Source of the DNA: an uncultured Lachnospiraceae bacterium | Lineage (GTDB): Bacteria; Bacillota; Clostridia; Lachnospirales; Lachnospiraceae | Direction of reading: 5' to 3' | Assembly: GCA_934292725.1 (NCBI GenBank) | Contig: CAKQXY010000004.1 | Location: 1 to 64,000 of the forward strand | Length of the DNA: 64,000 nucleotides | Shown here: piece after piece, positions 16,062-25,773 of the stretch | Layout of the letters: every line of letters begins with the position of its first letter | How positions within the stretch are numbered: position 1 is the stretch's first letter | Notes under the pieces: model-generated | What the model saw: the letters and a program-made list of their open reading frames with translations, nothing else | What the model was told of the DNA's origin: nothing | The model's database searches: none | Position numbers and translations under genes: made by a program

Positions 16062-17213
16062 TCATCTGGAGTACAAAAATGCCAGTTCTTTTTTGGCATC
16101 TTTGTCTGCCGGATACTGCTCTAAATAACTCATCAGTTTTTCAATTGCCGTATCGTAGTTCCCCATTTTTTCATAGCAGATGCTTTCATTCCATAAAAAA
16201 TCTGCCATCTGGCTCTCATCTGCCAGCTGCATCCCTTTTTGAATCATAATCAGCGCATCCTGATATTCTCCCTGACGAACAAGACACGATGAAAGCTGAT
16301 TGTAAAGCCCGGCATCCTGTGGATCGTGCTTGATCTGTTCCTGATAAAGATTTATGGCCTCCTCACTTTTTCCCTGAAGTTCATAGCAATAGCCAAGATA
16401 ATACCCTGCCTGTGCATATCCTTTGTTGTAGGATTCCTCAAATGCAGAAAATGCCTCATCTGTCTGCTCTAGCTCTAAATAAATACGCCCGCGGTAGCAC
16501 CAGTCTTTTGCCTCGTAGGGAATGACCTCTAATGCTGCATTAAGCACGACCTTGCGTGCCTCTTCTGCTTCTGCTTTTTTTAGTGCATCTGCCATCGTCA
16601 GATATCCTTCGTAATTGCGGTTATCTATATCAAGACACTCCTGATAGCAGTGTAGTGCCTGATCTACATCATCCATTAAAAGATATACATTTCCTGTCAG
16701 CTGATAGATGTCACGCAGACGATAGTCTGCCTCAATGAGCTCATTGTAATCCTCAAGTGCTCCCTCATAGTCGCCAAGCTTCATTTTGGCTTCTGCGCGA
16801 TATCCAACCACATCAAGGCGACAGGAGCTGTCGAGTGACCCGGCAGCTTCTATCGCCTGCTGAAAGCTTTCTATTGCTTTTTCATATTCTTCTAATCCAT
16901 TGTAGGCAAGTCCCATTCCTCTATAGCTATAGAAAGAACTGCCGCCTAGCTGCAGAGCTTGTGTGAAGCTTTCGATTGCCTCCTCATAATACCCCTGAGC
17001 GCAGTAGGCCTGACCCAAATTACAATAGTAGGCATCCTCTGACGGCTCCTGCGTTATTGCCTGCTTAAATAAATACACGGCATTTTGGTAGTCTCCGTTT
17101 TGATATGCCTCTAATCCCTTTTTGTTGCTGTTTGAACCTGCGGGGGCACAGGCGCTGATAGTAGCTGCCATCAGTGTCAATGCCCCCGCAAGTATTATAT
17201 TTTTTTTTCGCAT
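16062..17213 (-). CDS. TPR-repeat lipoprotein (383 aa)
   Basis: It has a lipoprotein signal with lipobox ISAC (Cys about residue 22). About ten tetratricopeptide repeats fill residues 30-380, with typical positions such as YYCNLGQAYCAQGYYEEAIE and YRGMGLAYNGLEEYEKAIE. It should be a membrane-anchored extracytoplasmic scaffold for protein-protein contacts. No catalytic domain is present. It lies upstream of the lipid kinase on the same strand, hinting at an envelope role. Confidence 0.88.
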   Translation of the reverse strand: MRKKNIILAGALTLMAATISACAPAGSNSNKKGLEAYQNGDYQNAVYLFKQAITQEPSEDAYYCNLGQAYCAQGYYEEAIESFTQALQLGGSSFYSYRGMGLAYNGLEEYEKAIESFQQAIEAAGSLDSSCRLDVVGYRAEAKMKLGDYEGALEDYNELIEADYRLRDIYQLTGNVYLLMDDVDQALHCYQECLDIDNRNYEGYLTMADALKKAEAEEARKVVLNAALEVIPYEAKDWCYRGRIYLELEQTDEAFSAFEESYNKGYAQAGYYLGYCYELQGKSEEAINLYQEQIKHDPQDAGLYNQLSSCLVRQGEYQDALIMIQKGMQLADESQMADFLWNESICYEKMGNYDTAIEKLMSYLEQYPADKDAKKELAFLYSR

Positions 17214-17331
17214 AAATTATATTCTTTCAGTTTTATCGTTATGAAAACAAAATTCTAGTTCTATTTTCATACTCTATTTTATCCCTTTATTGGATTGATT
17301 TCAAGCCTATATTGAAAAAATATAATACTAA

Positions 17332-18825
17332 TTATAGTGTTCCGATAAAACGAAGGAATCCTTCTTTTCCGCTTTCTGTGCGCTTATAGACACCTGCATC
17401 TTCTAGAACCTGTGCGAATACTTTTCCAACCTCGTCCTGCAAAATTGCATCGATGTTGGATTCGTCTATCTTGTCGTAGGAAGCTATAAATTCTTCTGCC
17501 CAATCTGCGTGCTTTGCCAGTACTTCGTCTTCACGAAGATTTTTTCCTGAAAGAATAGCCTCTTTGAGTGCTGACAGCTCGCCTTTTAGACGTGACGGCA
17601 GTACGGCAAGTCCCATAACTTCGATAAGACCGATATTTTCTCTCTTGATATGATGCAGCTTTTCGTGCGGATGGTAAACGCCAAGCGGATGCTCTGGTGT
17701 TGTGATGTTGTTTCTAAGCACAAGATCAAGCTCGAAGATGCCGTCTTTCTTTCTTGCAATTGGCGTGATTGTGTTATGCGGCTCTCCATCTGTCTCGGCA
17801 AAGATGAAGCTTTCCTCATCGGTGTAGCCTCTCCATGCTTTTAAGATATGATCAGCCAGATCAATCAGACGCTCTCTGTCGTTATGGCGAATACGGATAA
17901 CTGACATAGGCCACTTAACAATACCTGCCTCTACATCCTCGTAGCCTGGGATTGTTACTGGTGTCTCAATTGGAGCCTTTGCCATTGCAAACTCGTAATG
18001 ACCGCCCTGGAAATGATCATGTGTCAGAATAGAACCGCCTACGATTGGAAGATCAGCATTTGATCCAAGGAAGTAATGTGGGAACTGGCCGACAAAATCA
18101 AACAGCTTTACAAATGTGCTGCGGTCAATCTTCATCGGTGAATGCTCTCCGCAAAATACGATACAGTGCTCATTATAGTACACGTATGGAGAATACTGGA
18201 ATCCCCACTGAGACTGATTAATTGTAATCGGGATGATTCTGTGATTCTGTCTTGCCGGATGGTTAACACGTCCTGCATAGCCTTCGTTCTGAATGCAAAG
18301 CAGACATTTCGGATAGCCGCTCTGCTTCTGTGTACGTGCTGCTGCAATCGCCTTTGGATCCTTCTCTGGCTTTGACAGATTGATTGTAATATCAAGATCA
18401 CCATATTCAGTGGCGGTCACCCACTTCATATCCTTGCAGACACGATAGCGGCGGATATAGTTTGAATCCTGACTCAGCTTGTAGAAATATTCGGTTGCCT
18501 TCTCTGGACTTTCCTTGTATTCCTTCCAGAATGCCTCTCTTACCTGTGACGGTCTTGGCATCAACGCATTCATCAGCTTTGTGTCAAACAAATCACGGTA
18601 CACTACGCTGTCCTGTGTCAGTCCACGACTGCATGCATCTGCAAGCAGCACATCTAAAATTTCCTCTAACGGTGCTGCTGTCGTTTCTTCTGGTTCCTCA
18701 TAATCATCAAGCTGCATGATTTCAAGCAGCTGATTTGTTGTATAAATGCGCTCACACTCAGGTGTCAGTCCTGTATCAATTCCATACTGAACGAGTGCTG
18801 CGATTGCCTCATATACTGTCATCAC
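17332..18825 (-). CDS. galT: UDP-glucose--hexose-1-phosphate uridylyltransferase GalT, type 2 (497 aa)
   Basis: This enzyme exchanges UMP between UDP-glucose and galactose-1-phosphate in the Leloir pathway. The length of about 500 residues and the motifs YPKCLLCIQNEGYAGR and ILTHDHFQGGHYEFAM (the histidines around the uridylyl-binding site) place it in the Firmicute type-2 class, not the 350-residue E. coli type. It follows galK by 80 bp on the same strand, forming galK-galT; galE is not in the window. The start MMTV sits at the second gene of the pair. Confidence 0.95.
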   Translation of the reverse strand: MMTVYEAIAALVQYGIDTGLTPECERIYTTNQLLEIMQLDDYEEPEETTAAPLEEILDVLLADACSRGLTQDSVVYRDLFDTKLMNALMPRPSQVREAFWKEYKESPEKATEYFYKLSQDSNYIRRYRVCKDMKWVTATEYGDLDITINLSKPEKDPKAIAAARTQKQSGYPKCLLCIQNEGYAGRVNHPARQNHRIIPITINQSQWGFQYSPYVYYNEHCIVFCGEHSPMKIDRSTFVKLFDFVGQFPHYFLGSNADLPIVGGSILTHDHFQGGHYEFAMAKAPIETPVTIPGYEDVEAGIVKWPMSVIRIRHNDRERLIDLADHILKAWRGYTDEESFIFAETDGEPHNTITPIARKKDGIFELDLVLRNNITTPEHPLGVYHPHEKLHHIKRENIGLIEVMGLAVLPSRLKGELSALKEAILSGKNLREDEVLAKHADWAEEFIASYDKIDESNIDAILQDEVGKVFAQVLEDAGVYKRTESGKEGFLRFIGTL

Positions 18826-18865
18826 TCTACCATGCCTTTCTAAAAAGTCTTTTTTCTAAGTTAAG

Positions 18866-18908
18866 TAATACTTACGAATTGCTCCGTTGCTTTTCGCCCC
18901 TGGTATTA
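18866..18908. repeat. Family C element, internally deleted copy at galK stop
   Basis: AATACTTACGAATTGCTCCG matches the inner left part of the copies at 21716 and 50017, and CGCCCCTGGTATTA matches their right end; the middle is missing. The TAA of galK (18906-18908) is formed by the GGTATTA end of the element. Confidence 0.7.
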
Positions 18909-20075
18909 CATCTTATGTGCGCCGTCACCTACGGTTACTACGTAGAAGTCTGCTGCATAGCCGATCTTATCCTTATATACATTTCCTACGTTCTCGATGA
19001 AGGCATCAATCTTGTCATCTTCTACGATACTTACGGTACAGCCGCCAAAACCTGCTCCTGTCATTCTGGAACCGATTACACCTGGCTGCTCCCATGCAGT
19101 CTCAGCTAAGGTATCAAGCTCAATTCCTGTTACCTCGTAATCATCACGCAGTGATACATGAGATTCGTTCATAAGCTTTCCAAACAGTGCGATATCGTTA
19201 TTCTTAAGTGCCTCTACTGCACGGATAGTTCTCTGATTCTCATATACAGCATGCTTTGCTCTCTTTCTGTTTACCGGATCAGTGATTGTATCTGCAATGG
19301 CATCAAACTCTTCCTCTGTAAGCTCACCAAGGCTGTTGATTGGTTTTACTGCCTGAAGCTGTGCAAGTGCTGTCTCACACTGGCTTCTTCTTTCATTATA
19401 CTTGGAATCTGCAAGACCTCTCTTCTTGTTGCTGCATGCAATTACAATCTTTGCACCTGTAAGCTCAAGCGGTGCATATGTATAGGAAAGATCTGCTGTG
19501 TCAAGGAAGATTGCATGACCTGCTTTTCCCATTGCGATAGCAAACTGATCCATGATACCACAGTTTACGCCGTTGAATTTGTTCTCTGAGAACTGGCAAA
19601 TCTTGCTGACTTCAACCATATCAACATCAAATCCAAACTGATCATTTAAAATAACTGCTGTTGCTACTTCGATAGATGCTGAGGAGGAAAGACCGGAACC
19701 ATTCGGAATATTTCCATAATATAAAATATCAAGACCACTATCAATGGTATAACCCTTCTGTGTATATGCCCACATAACACCCTTCGGGTAGTTGCACCAG
19801 TTATCTGCCGGAACATTTGTAAACTCGTTTGCCGGTCCCTCTACTGCCAGCATTCCAAATCTGGTAAAGTTCAGGGAGTAAAAACGCATCTTGCCGCAGT
19901 CGTTCTTTCTTGCCAGAGCGTAGGTACCAATGCTGAGTGCGCATGGGAATACATGACCGCCGTTATAATCGGTATGCTCTCCAATCAGATTAACACGTCC
20001 TGGCGCAAAATAAAACTCAGGCTCTCTTCCTTCTCCAAAAATCTTTGCAAATTCTTCTCTCATTTTAGTCTGCAT
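18906..20075 (-). CDS. galK: Galactokinase (389 aa)
   Basis: It phosphorylates galactose to galactose-1-phosphate with ATP. GHMP-kinase signatures are present in order: PGRVNLIGEHTDYNGG near the N-terminus, PNGSGLSSSAS (about 125) and SRMTGAGFGGCTVS (about 340). The length is typical. It is the first gene of galK-galT; the intergenic region upstream (20076-20217) has a probable promoter, though I could not define one cleanly. Confidence 0.97.
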   Translation of the reverse strand: MQTKMREEFAKIFGEGREPEFYFAPGRVNLIGEHTDYNGGHVFPCALSIGTYALARKNDCGKMRFYSLNFTRFGMLAVEGPANEFTNVPADNWCNYPKGVMWAYTQKGYTIDSGLDILYYGNIPNGSGLSSSASIEVATAVILNDQFGFDVDMVEVSKICQFSENKFNGVNCGIMDQFAIAMGKAGHAIFLDTADLSYTYAPLELTGAKIVIACSNKKRGLADSKYNERRSQCETALAQLQAVKPINSLGELTEEEFDAIADTITDPVNRKRAKHAVYENQRTIRAVEALKNNDIALFGKLMNESHVSLRDDYEVTGIELDTLAETAWEQPGVIGSRMTGAGFGGCTVSIVEDDKIDAFIENVGNVYKDKIGYAADFYVVTVGDGAHKM

Positions 20076-20217
20076 AATCGTAATCTCCTTATCTGCTTAT
20101 ATCCGCTTCACTATCAGGTATTTCCCTGATGCTGACCTAAGCATATCACGAAATATGTCTGCTGTAAATAAAATAACTTTGCAATTATTATAAATATATT
20201 GAGATTTGCCTTTCATT

Positions 20218-20250
20218 TTCAAAAAAAGAACCCCGCCGAAACGGGATTCT
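20218..20250 (-). terminator. Rho-independent terminator of rhaB
   Basis: On the minus strand GAATCCCG and CGGGGTTC pair around TTTCGG and are followed by seven T residues, about 35 bp after the rhaB stop. Confidence 0.88.
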
Positions 20251-20285
20251 CTTTTTTCGTCTTTTATCACAAACTAATTTGTAAA

Positions 20286-21692
20286 TCAATCTACTTTTTT
20301 TACATCAAATGAGGATGCAACACATTCTCTTGCCTCTTCAAGTGTCTTAAAGCTGCCATCCTTTAACATTTGAACCATAAGATTGCCAAGTGCTGTTCCT
20401 TCTACAGGTCCTGCATAAACCTCTTTTCCTGTAAAGGTTTTGATTTTCCGATTTAAGAACATATCCTGGCATCCGCCGCCTACAACATGGATTCTTGTAA
20501 ACTTGCGTCCAGACATTTCTTCAAGCTCTGCAACAGTATCCTTATAGCTTTGAGCAAGTGAATTGTAGATGACTACCATAACCTCACCCATAGACTGCGG
20601 AATCTTCTGTCCTGTTCTCTCACAGTAATAGCGTACTGCATCTGTCATGCTCTTTGGTGCGAGGAAGCTGCTGTCATTGCAATTTACGATTGACGGGAAG
20701 CCATCTGCCTCCTTTGCCATTGCAATCAGCTCTGGGAACGTGTAGGTCTTATCGTTTGTATTCATTTCCTTGCGGACATTCTGCAGCATCCACAGACCCA
20801 TGATATTCTTTAAATAACGGAAACGATAATCATAACCGCCTTCGTTTGTAAAGTTATACTTCATGCTCTTTAAGCTGCACTCTGCATACTTTCTCTCAAT
20901 TCCCATAAGTGACCATGTACCGGAGCTTAAATAGATAAAGTCATCATCGTTTGCCGGAACTGCCAAAACAGCGGAGCCTGTATCGTGTGTTGCCGGAAGA
21001 ATTACTTCTGTCTGGCAGCCGCACTTTTTGGCAATCTCTGGCTTTAACATACCAACGCTTGTCTTTGGCATATGAAGCTTTCCAAAGATCTTAGATGGAA
21101 TGCCGATTCTATCAAGCAGTTCGTAGTCCCAATCCTTTGTAACGGCATTTACAAGCTGTCCTGTCGTTGCATTGGTGTACTCGTTCATCATCACTCCGGT
21201 AAGCAGGTAGTTAAAATACTCTGGAACCATCAGATAATGCTCTGCATTCTTGATATACTCTGGATGCTCACTCTTGATTGCAAGAAGCTGATAGATGGAA
21301 TTATACAGCTGCTTCTGGATTCCTGTGCGCTCATACAGCTCCTCTGGAGAGATCATTGTCTCTAAGAGCTTGTCCATATCATCTGTACGGCTGTCACGGT
21401 ATGCAATTGTATCTCCAAGAATCTGATTATTCTTATCAAGAAGAACAAAGTCAACGCCCCATGTATCAATACCCATAGATGCTGGTGCCTTGCCTGCCTT
21501 TGCACAGGCTGCAATTCCGTTTACAATTTCCTCAAACAGTCTGTCTAACTCCCAGCACAGATGACCATCTCTTGTTACATTTCCATTTGTAAAACGGTAC
21601 ATTTCCTCAAGAACGATCTTTCCATCCTCAAGATGTGCTAAAATATGTCTTCCACTTGATGCACCGATATCAACTGCTAAGTAATATTTCAT
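20286..21692 (-). CDS. rhaB: Rhamnulokinase (468 aa)
   Basis: This FGGY-family kinase phosphorylates L-rhamnulose. The N-terminus has AVDIGASSGRHI (phosphate-1 site), followed by SMGIDTWGVDFVLLD and ATHDTGSAVLAVP, and the C-terminal domain has IHVVGGGCQDMFLNR. This pattern separates RhaB from xylulokinase and fuculokinase. Length is normal. Other rha genes (rhaA, rhaD) are not adjacent, so it is a lone kinase here. It is followed by its own terminator. Confidence 0.93.
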   Translation of the reverse strand: MKYYLAVDIGASSGRHILAHLEDGKIVLEEMYRFTNGNVTRDGHLCWELDRLFEEIVNGIAACAKAGKAPASMGIDTWGVDFVLLDKNNQILGDTIAYRDSRTDDMDKLLETMISPEELYERTGIQKQLYNSIYQLLAIKSEHPEYIKNAEHYLMVPEYFNYLLTGVMMNEYTNATTGQLVNAVTKDWDYELLDRIGIPSKIFGKLHMPKTSVGMLKPEIAKKCGCQTEVILPATHDTGSAVLAVPANDDDFIYLSSGTWSLMGIERKYAECSLKSMKYNFTNEGGYDYRFRYLKNIMGLWMLQNVRKEMNTNDKTYTFPELIAMAKEADGFPSIVNCNDSSFLAPKSMTDAVRYYCERTGQKIPQSMGEVMVVIYNSLAQSYKDTVAELEEMSGRKFTRIHVVGGGCQDMFLNRKIKTFTGKEVYAGPVEGTALGNLMVQMLKDGSFKTLEEARECVASSFDVKKVD

Positions 21693-21715
21693 GATTCATA
21701 TCTCCTTTTTATATT

Positions 21716-21924
21716 TATGATATTGGGGTCAAAAGGTATTTTGCCCCCAAACTGATATCCACGAATTGCTCCGTTGCTATGCAACTTTCGCAATTCTAAA
21801 AACATTCGGATTCGCTGATTTTCCTTGAAAATCGCTGCATCCTCATGTTTTTGCGGGTCCCAAGCTCAAAAACCTAATCGTGCAAGCACGAACGGCTTTT
21901 GTAGCTTTTGACCCTGGTATCATA
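21716..21924. repeat. Family C element, longest copy (209 bp)
   Basis: The ends are TATGATATTGGGGTCAAAAG and CTTTTGACCCTGGTATCATA, inverted repeats of 20 bp with three mismatches. Internal hairpins include GAATTGC/GCAATTC and GATTTTC/GAAAATC. The right end is 2 bp past the stop of the PIN-like gene and the left end is in the leader of rhaB. Related copies are at 50017, 27742, 18866, 62171 and 9886. It is non-coding. Confidence 0.85.
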
Positions 21925-21925
21925 T

Positions 21926-23479
21926 TTATTCAAAGCTTGCTGCAATGTTGCTTTGTGCCTTCGGGCGGCGTCCTCTGCGCGCTGGCTTTTTTGGTTCCGC
22001 TGCTTCCTCAGCCGGCTTTTCCTGCACTGATTTTTCTTTTGCAGGCTTTTCTTTTGCCGTTTTTTCTTTTACTGGCTTTTCCTTTACTGGCTTTTCCTTT
22101 GCCGGTTTCTCCTGTACTGGCTTTTCCTCAGCTGGCGCTGCCTCTTTTTTAGCTCTTGTACTTCTTGTAATCGGCTTTCTGGCTGGCTTTGAAGGCTTTT
22201 CTTCTGTCAGCTTTTCTTCTGCTTCTAAAGCTTCTTTTTCTGTTTTCTTCTTTGGAGTTTTAGCCGTTCTTGTCTTCTTTGGCTTTACTTCATTTTCTGA
22301 TGCTTCTTCCTGCTTTGGTGCTTTTTTCGTTTTTGCAGGTAACTTTTTCTTTACTGGCTTTGTCTTAGTTTCTTCTTCTACATGATGAATGGTCATGCCG
22401 CTTTCCACTACAGTAATAGTTGAAGCTGACACTGCCGCAGCAATCTTCTTTTGAAGATCTTCCTCGCTGCTCTCCTTATACTGCGCATCTGCCTTTTCAA
22501 GCTCTTTTCTGACAGACTCTGGAAGCTGTGCAGGCGGCATTACAGAAATCGGCTTATGCTGCTGAACTGGATAAATTATTGTTTCAGATGCAAAGTTTTC
22601 TAGTTCTTTGTTTTCTTTTGGCTGTTCTGGTTCCTGTACCGGCTCTTCTGTAGGCTCTTTCTCTGCAGATTTTTCCTGTACTAATTCTTTTGCAGGATCT
22701 TCCTGTACTGGTTCTTCTGGAGATTCTTCCTGTACTAATTCTTTTGCATGTTCTTCCTGTACTGACTCTGTCTCCTGTACTGGTTCTTCTTCTGTAGGTT
22801 CTTTCTGTACTTCTTCCTCTGCAGGTGCTTCTTCTACTTCTTGTTCAGCCTCTGCTTCTGGCTCTTCTTCCTGCATCATTTCTTCTGCTTCACTGCTTTC
22901 TTTGTCATTAACAGCCTCTGCTGCTTCTTTTACATCTTCATTTACAGCGCCTTCTACAGCTTCTTTTGTTTCTGGTGCTAAGTCTTCTTCTGACTCTTCT
23001 AAGTCACTGTCACCCTGAGCCTCAAGCTCTTCGCTCATTGCTGCGAGTTCTTCTTCCATTGCACGTGCTCGCTCTTTTGCAGTTGCATTTTTAAAGCGGT
23101 TCTGTCTTGCATTGCCATCTGCGATTGTCGCAAAGCAGTATACATATCCGTCAAAGCGGAATGTTCTCTTCCAAAAATCTACTACGTGCTTAAATCCGTT
23201 GTCCTTACTGATAATATAGAAATAGGAATCTTTTGCCTCATGAATCAGATAGCCCAGATACGTGGACAGCTGAAAATCAAGTGCATTTTTTCCACCGCAC
23301 AGAATTTTGTACTTTGATACCTGTGCCTTTGAATTAAAAATCATGTCCATTGCTTCAAAAGTAATGGTGTCTGCATTGTGACTATAAAAGATCACAACGC
23401 GGTCTTCTTCGCTAAGCTGCGCAATTCCTTTAATACCTTCTGATTTGACATTTTCATAGTCAATAAGATATGTTGCCAT
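21926..23479 (-). CDS. PIN-like (NYN-type) domain protein with long charged tail (517 aa)
   Basis: Residues 1-130 form a PIN-like nuclease fold: YLIDYENV with the first acidic pair, VIFYSHNADTITF, KNALDFQLSTYLGYL, and YFYIISKDNGFKHVVDFWK with the last acidic residue. The rest is low complexity, first Glu-rich repeats of EEPVQE type, then Lys/Glu/Pro repeats (KPVKEKPVKEK), ending in ARRGRRPKAQ, which resembles a nucleic-acid-binding hook. MATYL at 23479 is chosen because AAAGGAG precedes it; the ATG at 23500 is upstream of that site. It may be an RNA-processing nuclease with a disordered RNA-binding tail. Specific function unknown. Confidence 0.8.
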   Translation of the reverse strand: MATYLIDYENVKSEGIKGIAQLSEEDRVVIFYSHNADTITFEAMDMIFNSKAQVSKYKILCGGKNALDFQLSTYLGYLIHEAKDSYFYIISKDNGFKHVVDFWKRTFRFDGYVYCFATIADGNARQNRFKNATAKERARAMEEELAAMSEELEAQGDSDLEESEEDLAPETKEAVEGAVNEDVKEAAEAVNDKESSEAEEMMQEEEPEAEAEQEVEEAPAEEEVQKEPTEEEPVQETESVQEEHAKELVQEESPEEPVQEDPAKELVQEKSAEKEPTEEPVQEPEQPKENKELENFASETIIYPVQQHKPISVMPPAQLPESVRKELEKADAQYKESSEEDLQKKIAAAVSASTITVVESGMTIHHVEEETKTKPVKKKLPAKTKKAPKQEEASENEVKPKKTRTAKTPKKKTEKEALEAEEKLTEEKPSKPARKPITRSTRAKKEAAPAEEKPVQEKPAKEKPVKEKPVKEKTAKEKPAKEKSVQEKPAEEAAEPKKPARRGRRPKAQSNIAASFE

Positions 23480-23600
23480 AAAAGGTTTCTCCTTTAGCAT
23501 TTATAGAGTCCGTGGTTAACCACTTCTTTCATCATATCATACAAAGAAGTCGCTTTGCAATAACATTTTTCATATATATAGCGCAATTTTTACTTTTTTC

Positions 23601-23766
23601 GTTACAGTTCACGCGTCATGCTAGATCTGGACAAATTTCATGCTTGCATGAAAATTTGACAGATCAGCAGGACGAAGTGGACGCCCGTTAATGAACAAAA
23701 CAAAGCTGCGAAGCGGCGACGCACGGAACGTGCGGTTTTGTGAATGGGTGTCCCGTGAACAGTAAC
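23601..23766. repeat. Family A MITE-like element, copy 1 (166 bp)
   Basis: The ends GTTACAGTTCACG and CGTGAACAGTAAC are inverted repeats with one mismatch. Two internal hairpins are present: one around ATTTCATGCTTGCATGAAAT, and one around GCTGCGAAGCGGC plus GCACGGAACGTGC enclosed by ACAAAAC/GTTTTGT. The right end has TTTTGTGAATGGG, close to TTTTGCGAATGGG in family B, so A and B are structurally related. It lies between the PIN-like gene and the terminator of the P-type ATPase. Confidence 0.8.
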
Positions 23767-23827
23767 CTTTTTTCTTAAAAACGGAAATAATCTTCTATAA
23801 AAATAGTAAATATAATTTCGTTTCTTC

Positions 23828-23856
23828 TAAAAAAAGAGAACACATTTCTGTGCTCT
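23828..23856 (-). terminator. Rho-independent terminator of the metal P-type ATPase gene
   Basis: On the minus strand AAGAGAGCACA and TGTGTTCTCTT pair around AGAAA and a run of T follows, about 10 bp after the stop codon. Confidence 0.85.
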
Positions 23857-23864
23857 CTTTTCTC

Positions 23865-25742
23865 TTATTTCTGTGGTTTATAGTATAATGTTCTCATTGC
23901 ATTTAAGATGGCTATAACTGCAACACCTACATCAGCAAATACGGCTGCCCACATATTTGCGAAGCCTGCTGCTACAAGTGCAAGAATGATAACTTTGACG
24001 GCAATTGCAAATACAATGTTCTGGTTGCAGATCTGAACTGTTCTTCTTCCTATCTGAATTACATCGGCTAGCTTTGATGGCTGATCTTCCATAATTACAA
24101 TATCTGCTGCCTCGACTGCTGCATCGGATCCAAGTCCGCCCATGGCTATTCCAACGTCTGCTCTTGCGAGAACAGGCGCATCGTTGATGCCGTCTCCTAC
24201 GAAGCAAACCATTCTGCCTTTTGTCTTTTTATTGCAGTAATCATTGACATAGCTTACCTTATCTGCTGGAAGCAAATCGGTGTGTACTTCATCAAGATCA
24301 AGCAGCTTTGCTGTATACTCACCTATGGCTTTTCTGTCTCCTGTCAGCATAACTGTTCTCTTTACACCGACATGATGCAGGCGGCTGATTGCCTCTTTTG
24401 CATCCTCTTTTACTTCATCGGAAATTAAAAGATAGCCGATGTATACGCCGTCTACTGCTGTATATACAACAGTTGCCGCTTCCTCTGGTGTCGGAACTGT
24501 CAAGCCAAGATCTGCCATAAGGCTCTGATTTCCAGCATGGATCACATGACCGCCGGCAGTTACCTTTAAGCCTTTTCCTGCAATCTCCTGTGCATCCTCT
24601 ACCTTTGCCAGCTCTCCTCCATTTTTTTCCTTCCATGCAGATAATACAGACAATGCGATTGGATGACTTGAATACTGCTCTGCTGTCGCTGTGTTTAAAA
24701 GAAGTGATGACTCGCTGCTTCCCTCTGCCGGTGCAAGCTTTGTCACGCGAAATGTTCCCTTTGTCAGCGTACCTGTCTTATCAAATACCATAGTTTCTGC
24801 TTTTGATACAGCCTCTAGGTAATTGCTTCCCTTTACTAAAACACCATTCTTACTTGCACATCCAATGCCTCCAAAGAAGCTAAGCGGTACTGAGATAACA
24901 AGTGCGCATGGACAGGAGCAAACTAAGAATGACAATGCACGATAAATCCACTCTGCAAACGGATGACCAGGCAAGAAAATCGGAACAATCAAACCAATAA
25001 ATGCGGCCAGACCGACAACAACTGGCGTATAATATCGTGCAAACTTGGTGATAAAGTTTTCTACCTTTGCTTTCTGGCTGCTCGCATTTTCAACAAGATC
25101 AAGGATTCTTGCTACAGTTGACTCGCCGTATTCCTTTGTGGTGCGAATCTTTAAGATATTCGTCAGATTGATACAGCCGCTGATGATCTCATCACCAACA
25201 GATACCTTTCTTGGAACGGCCTCTCCTGTAAGAGCCTTTGTATCCTCCATGCTGCTTCCCTCTAACACAATACCATCAAGAGGAATGCGCTCACCCGGCT
25301 TTACAATGATCGTCTCACCTACTGCAACTTCGTCTGGAAATACTTCTTCCTCAACGCCATCGCGAAGAACAACTGCACTGTCAGGTCTGATATCCATTAA
25401 GGACGCAACTGATTTTCTTGACTGATTTACAGCGTATGACTGGAACAGCTCTCCTACCTGATAAAACAGCATAACGGCTATTCCTTCTGTATACTCCTGC
25501 AGCGCAAATGCACCAATTGTTGCAATTGCCATCAGAAAGTTTTCATCAAACACCTGACCTTTTGTGATATTCTTTCCTGCCTTCACTAGCACATCATAGC
25601 CAACAATCAAATAGCCAGGAATGAAAAATATAAGCTTATAAAGCTCTGGAATCGGAAGAATGACTCCGACAATCAACAGCACTAATGCTGCCACAATCTT
25701 GTAAAACTGCTTTTTTTGCTTTTTTGTCATCTTCTTTAACAT
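23865..25742 (-). CDS. Heavy-metal translocating P1B-type ATPase (625 aa)
   Basis: This is a membrane pump exporting a soft metal ion. The transmembrane metal site is CSCPCALVIS (CPC, about residue 277), the phosphorylation site is DKTGTLT (about 323), the HP motif is SSHPIA, and the hinge is GDGINDAPVLARADVGIAMG (about 517). The CPC site and general sequence suit a Zn/Cd/Co-type pump, but Cu cannot be excluded. The N-terminal HMA domain is missing; instead a separate 76-residue HMA protein is encoded immediately upstream (31-bp gap), so the chaperone domain acts in trans. Confidence 0.92.
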   Translation of the reverse strand: MLKKMTKKQKKQFYKIVAALVLLIVGVILPIPELYKLIFFIPGYLIVGYDVLVKAGKNITKGQVFDENFLMAIATIGAFALQEYTEGIAVMLFYQVGELFQSYAVNQSRKSVASLMDIRPDSAVVLRDGVEEEVFPDEVAVGETIIVKPGERIPLDGIVLEGSSMEDTKALTGEAVPRKVSVGDEIISGCINLTNILKIRTTKEYGESTVARILDLVENASSQKAKVENFITKFARYYTPVVVGLAAFIGLIVPIFLPGHPFAEWIYRALSFLVCSCPCALVISVPLSFFGGIGCASKNGVLVKGSNYLEAVSKAETMVFDKTGTLTKGTFRVTKLAPAEGSSESSLLLNTATAEQYSSHPIALSVLSAWKEKNGGELAKVEDAQEIAGKGLKVTAGGHVIHAGNQSLMADLGLTVPTPEEAATVVYTAVDGVYIGYLLISDEVKEDAKEAISRLHHVGVKRTVMLTGDRKAIGEYTAKLLDLDEVHTDLLPADKVSYVNDYCNKKTKGRMVCFVGDGINDAPVLARADVGIAMGGLGSDAAVEAADIVIMEDQPSKLADVIQIGRRTVQICNQNIVFAIAVKVIILALVAAGFANMWAAVFADVGVAVIAILNAMRTLYYKPQK

Positions 25743-25773
25743 AACGAAACCACTTCTTTCACTTTTTGTGTGC

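Noticed and set aside
21945..23018. Long plus-strand frames rich in Ser, Phe, Cys and Thr
   Set aside because: They are the antisense shadow of the Glu/Lys repeat codons of the PIN-like gene.
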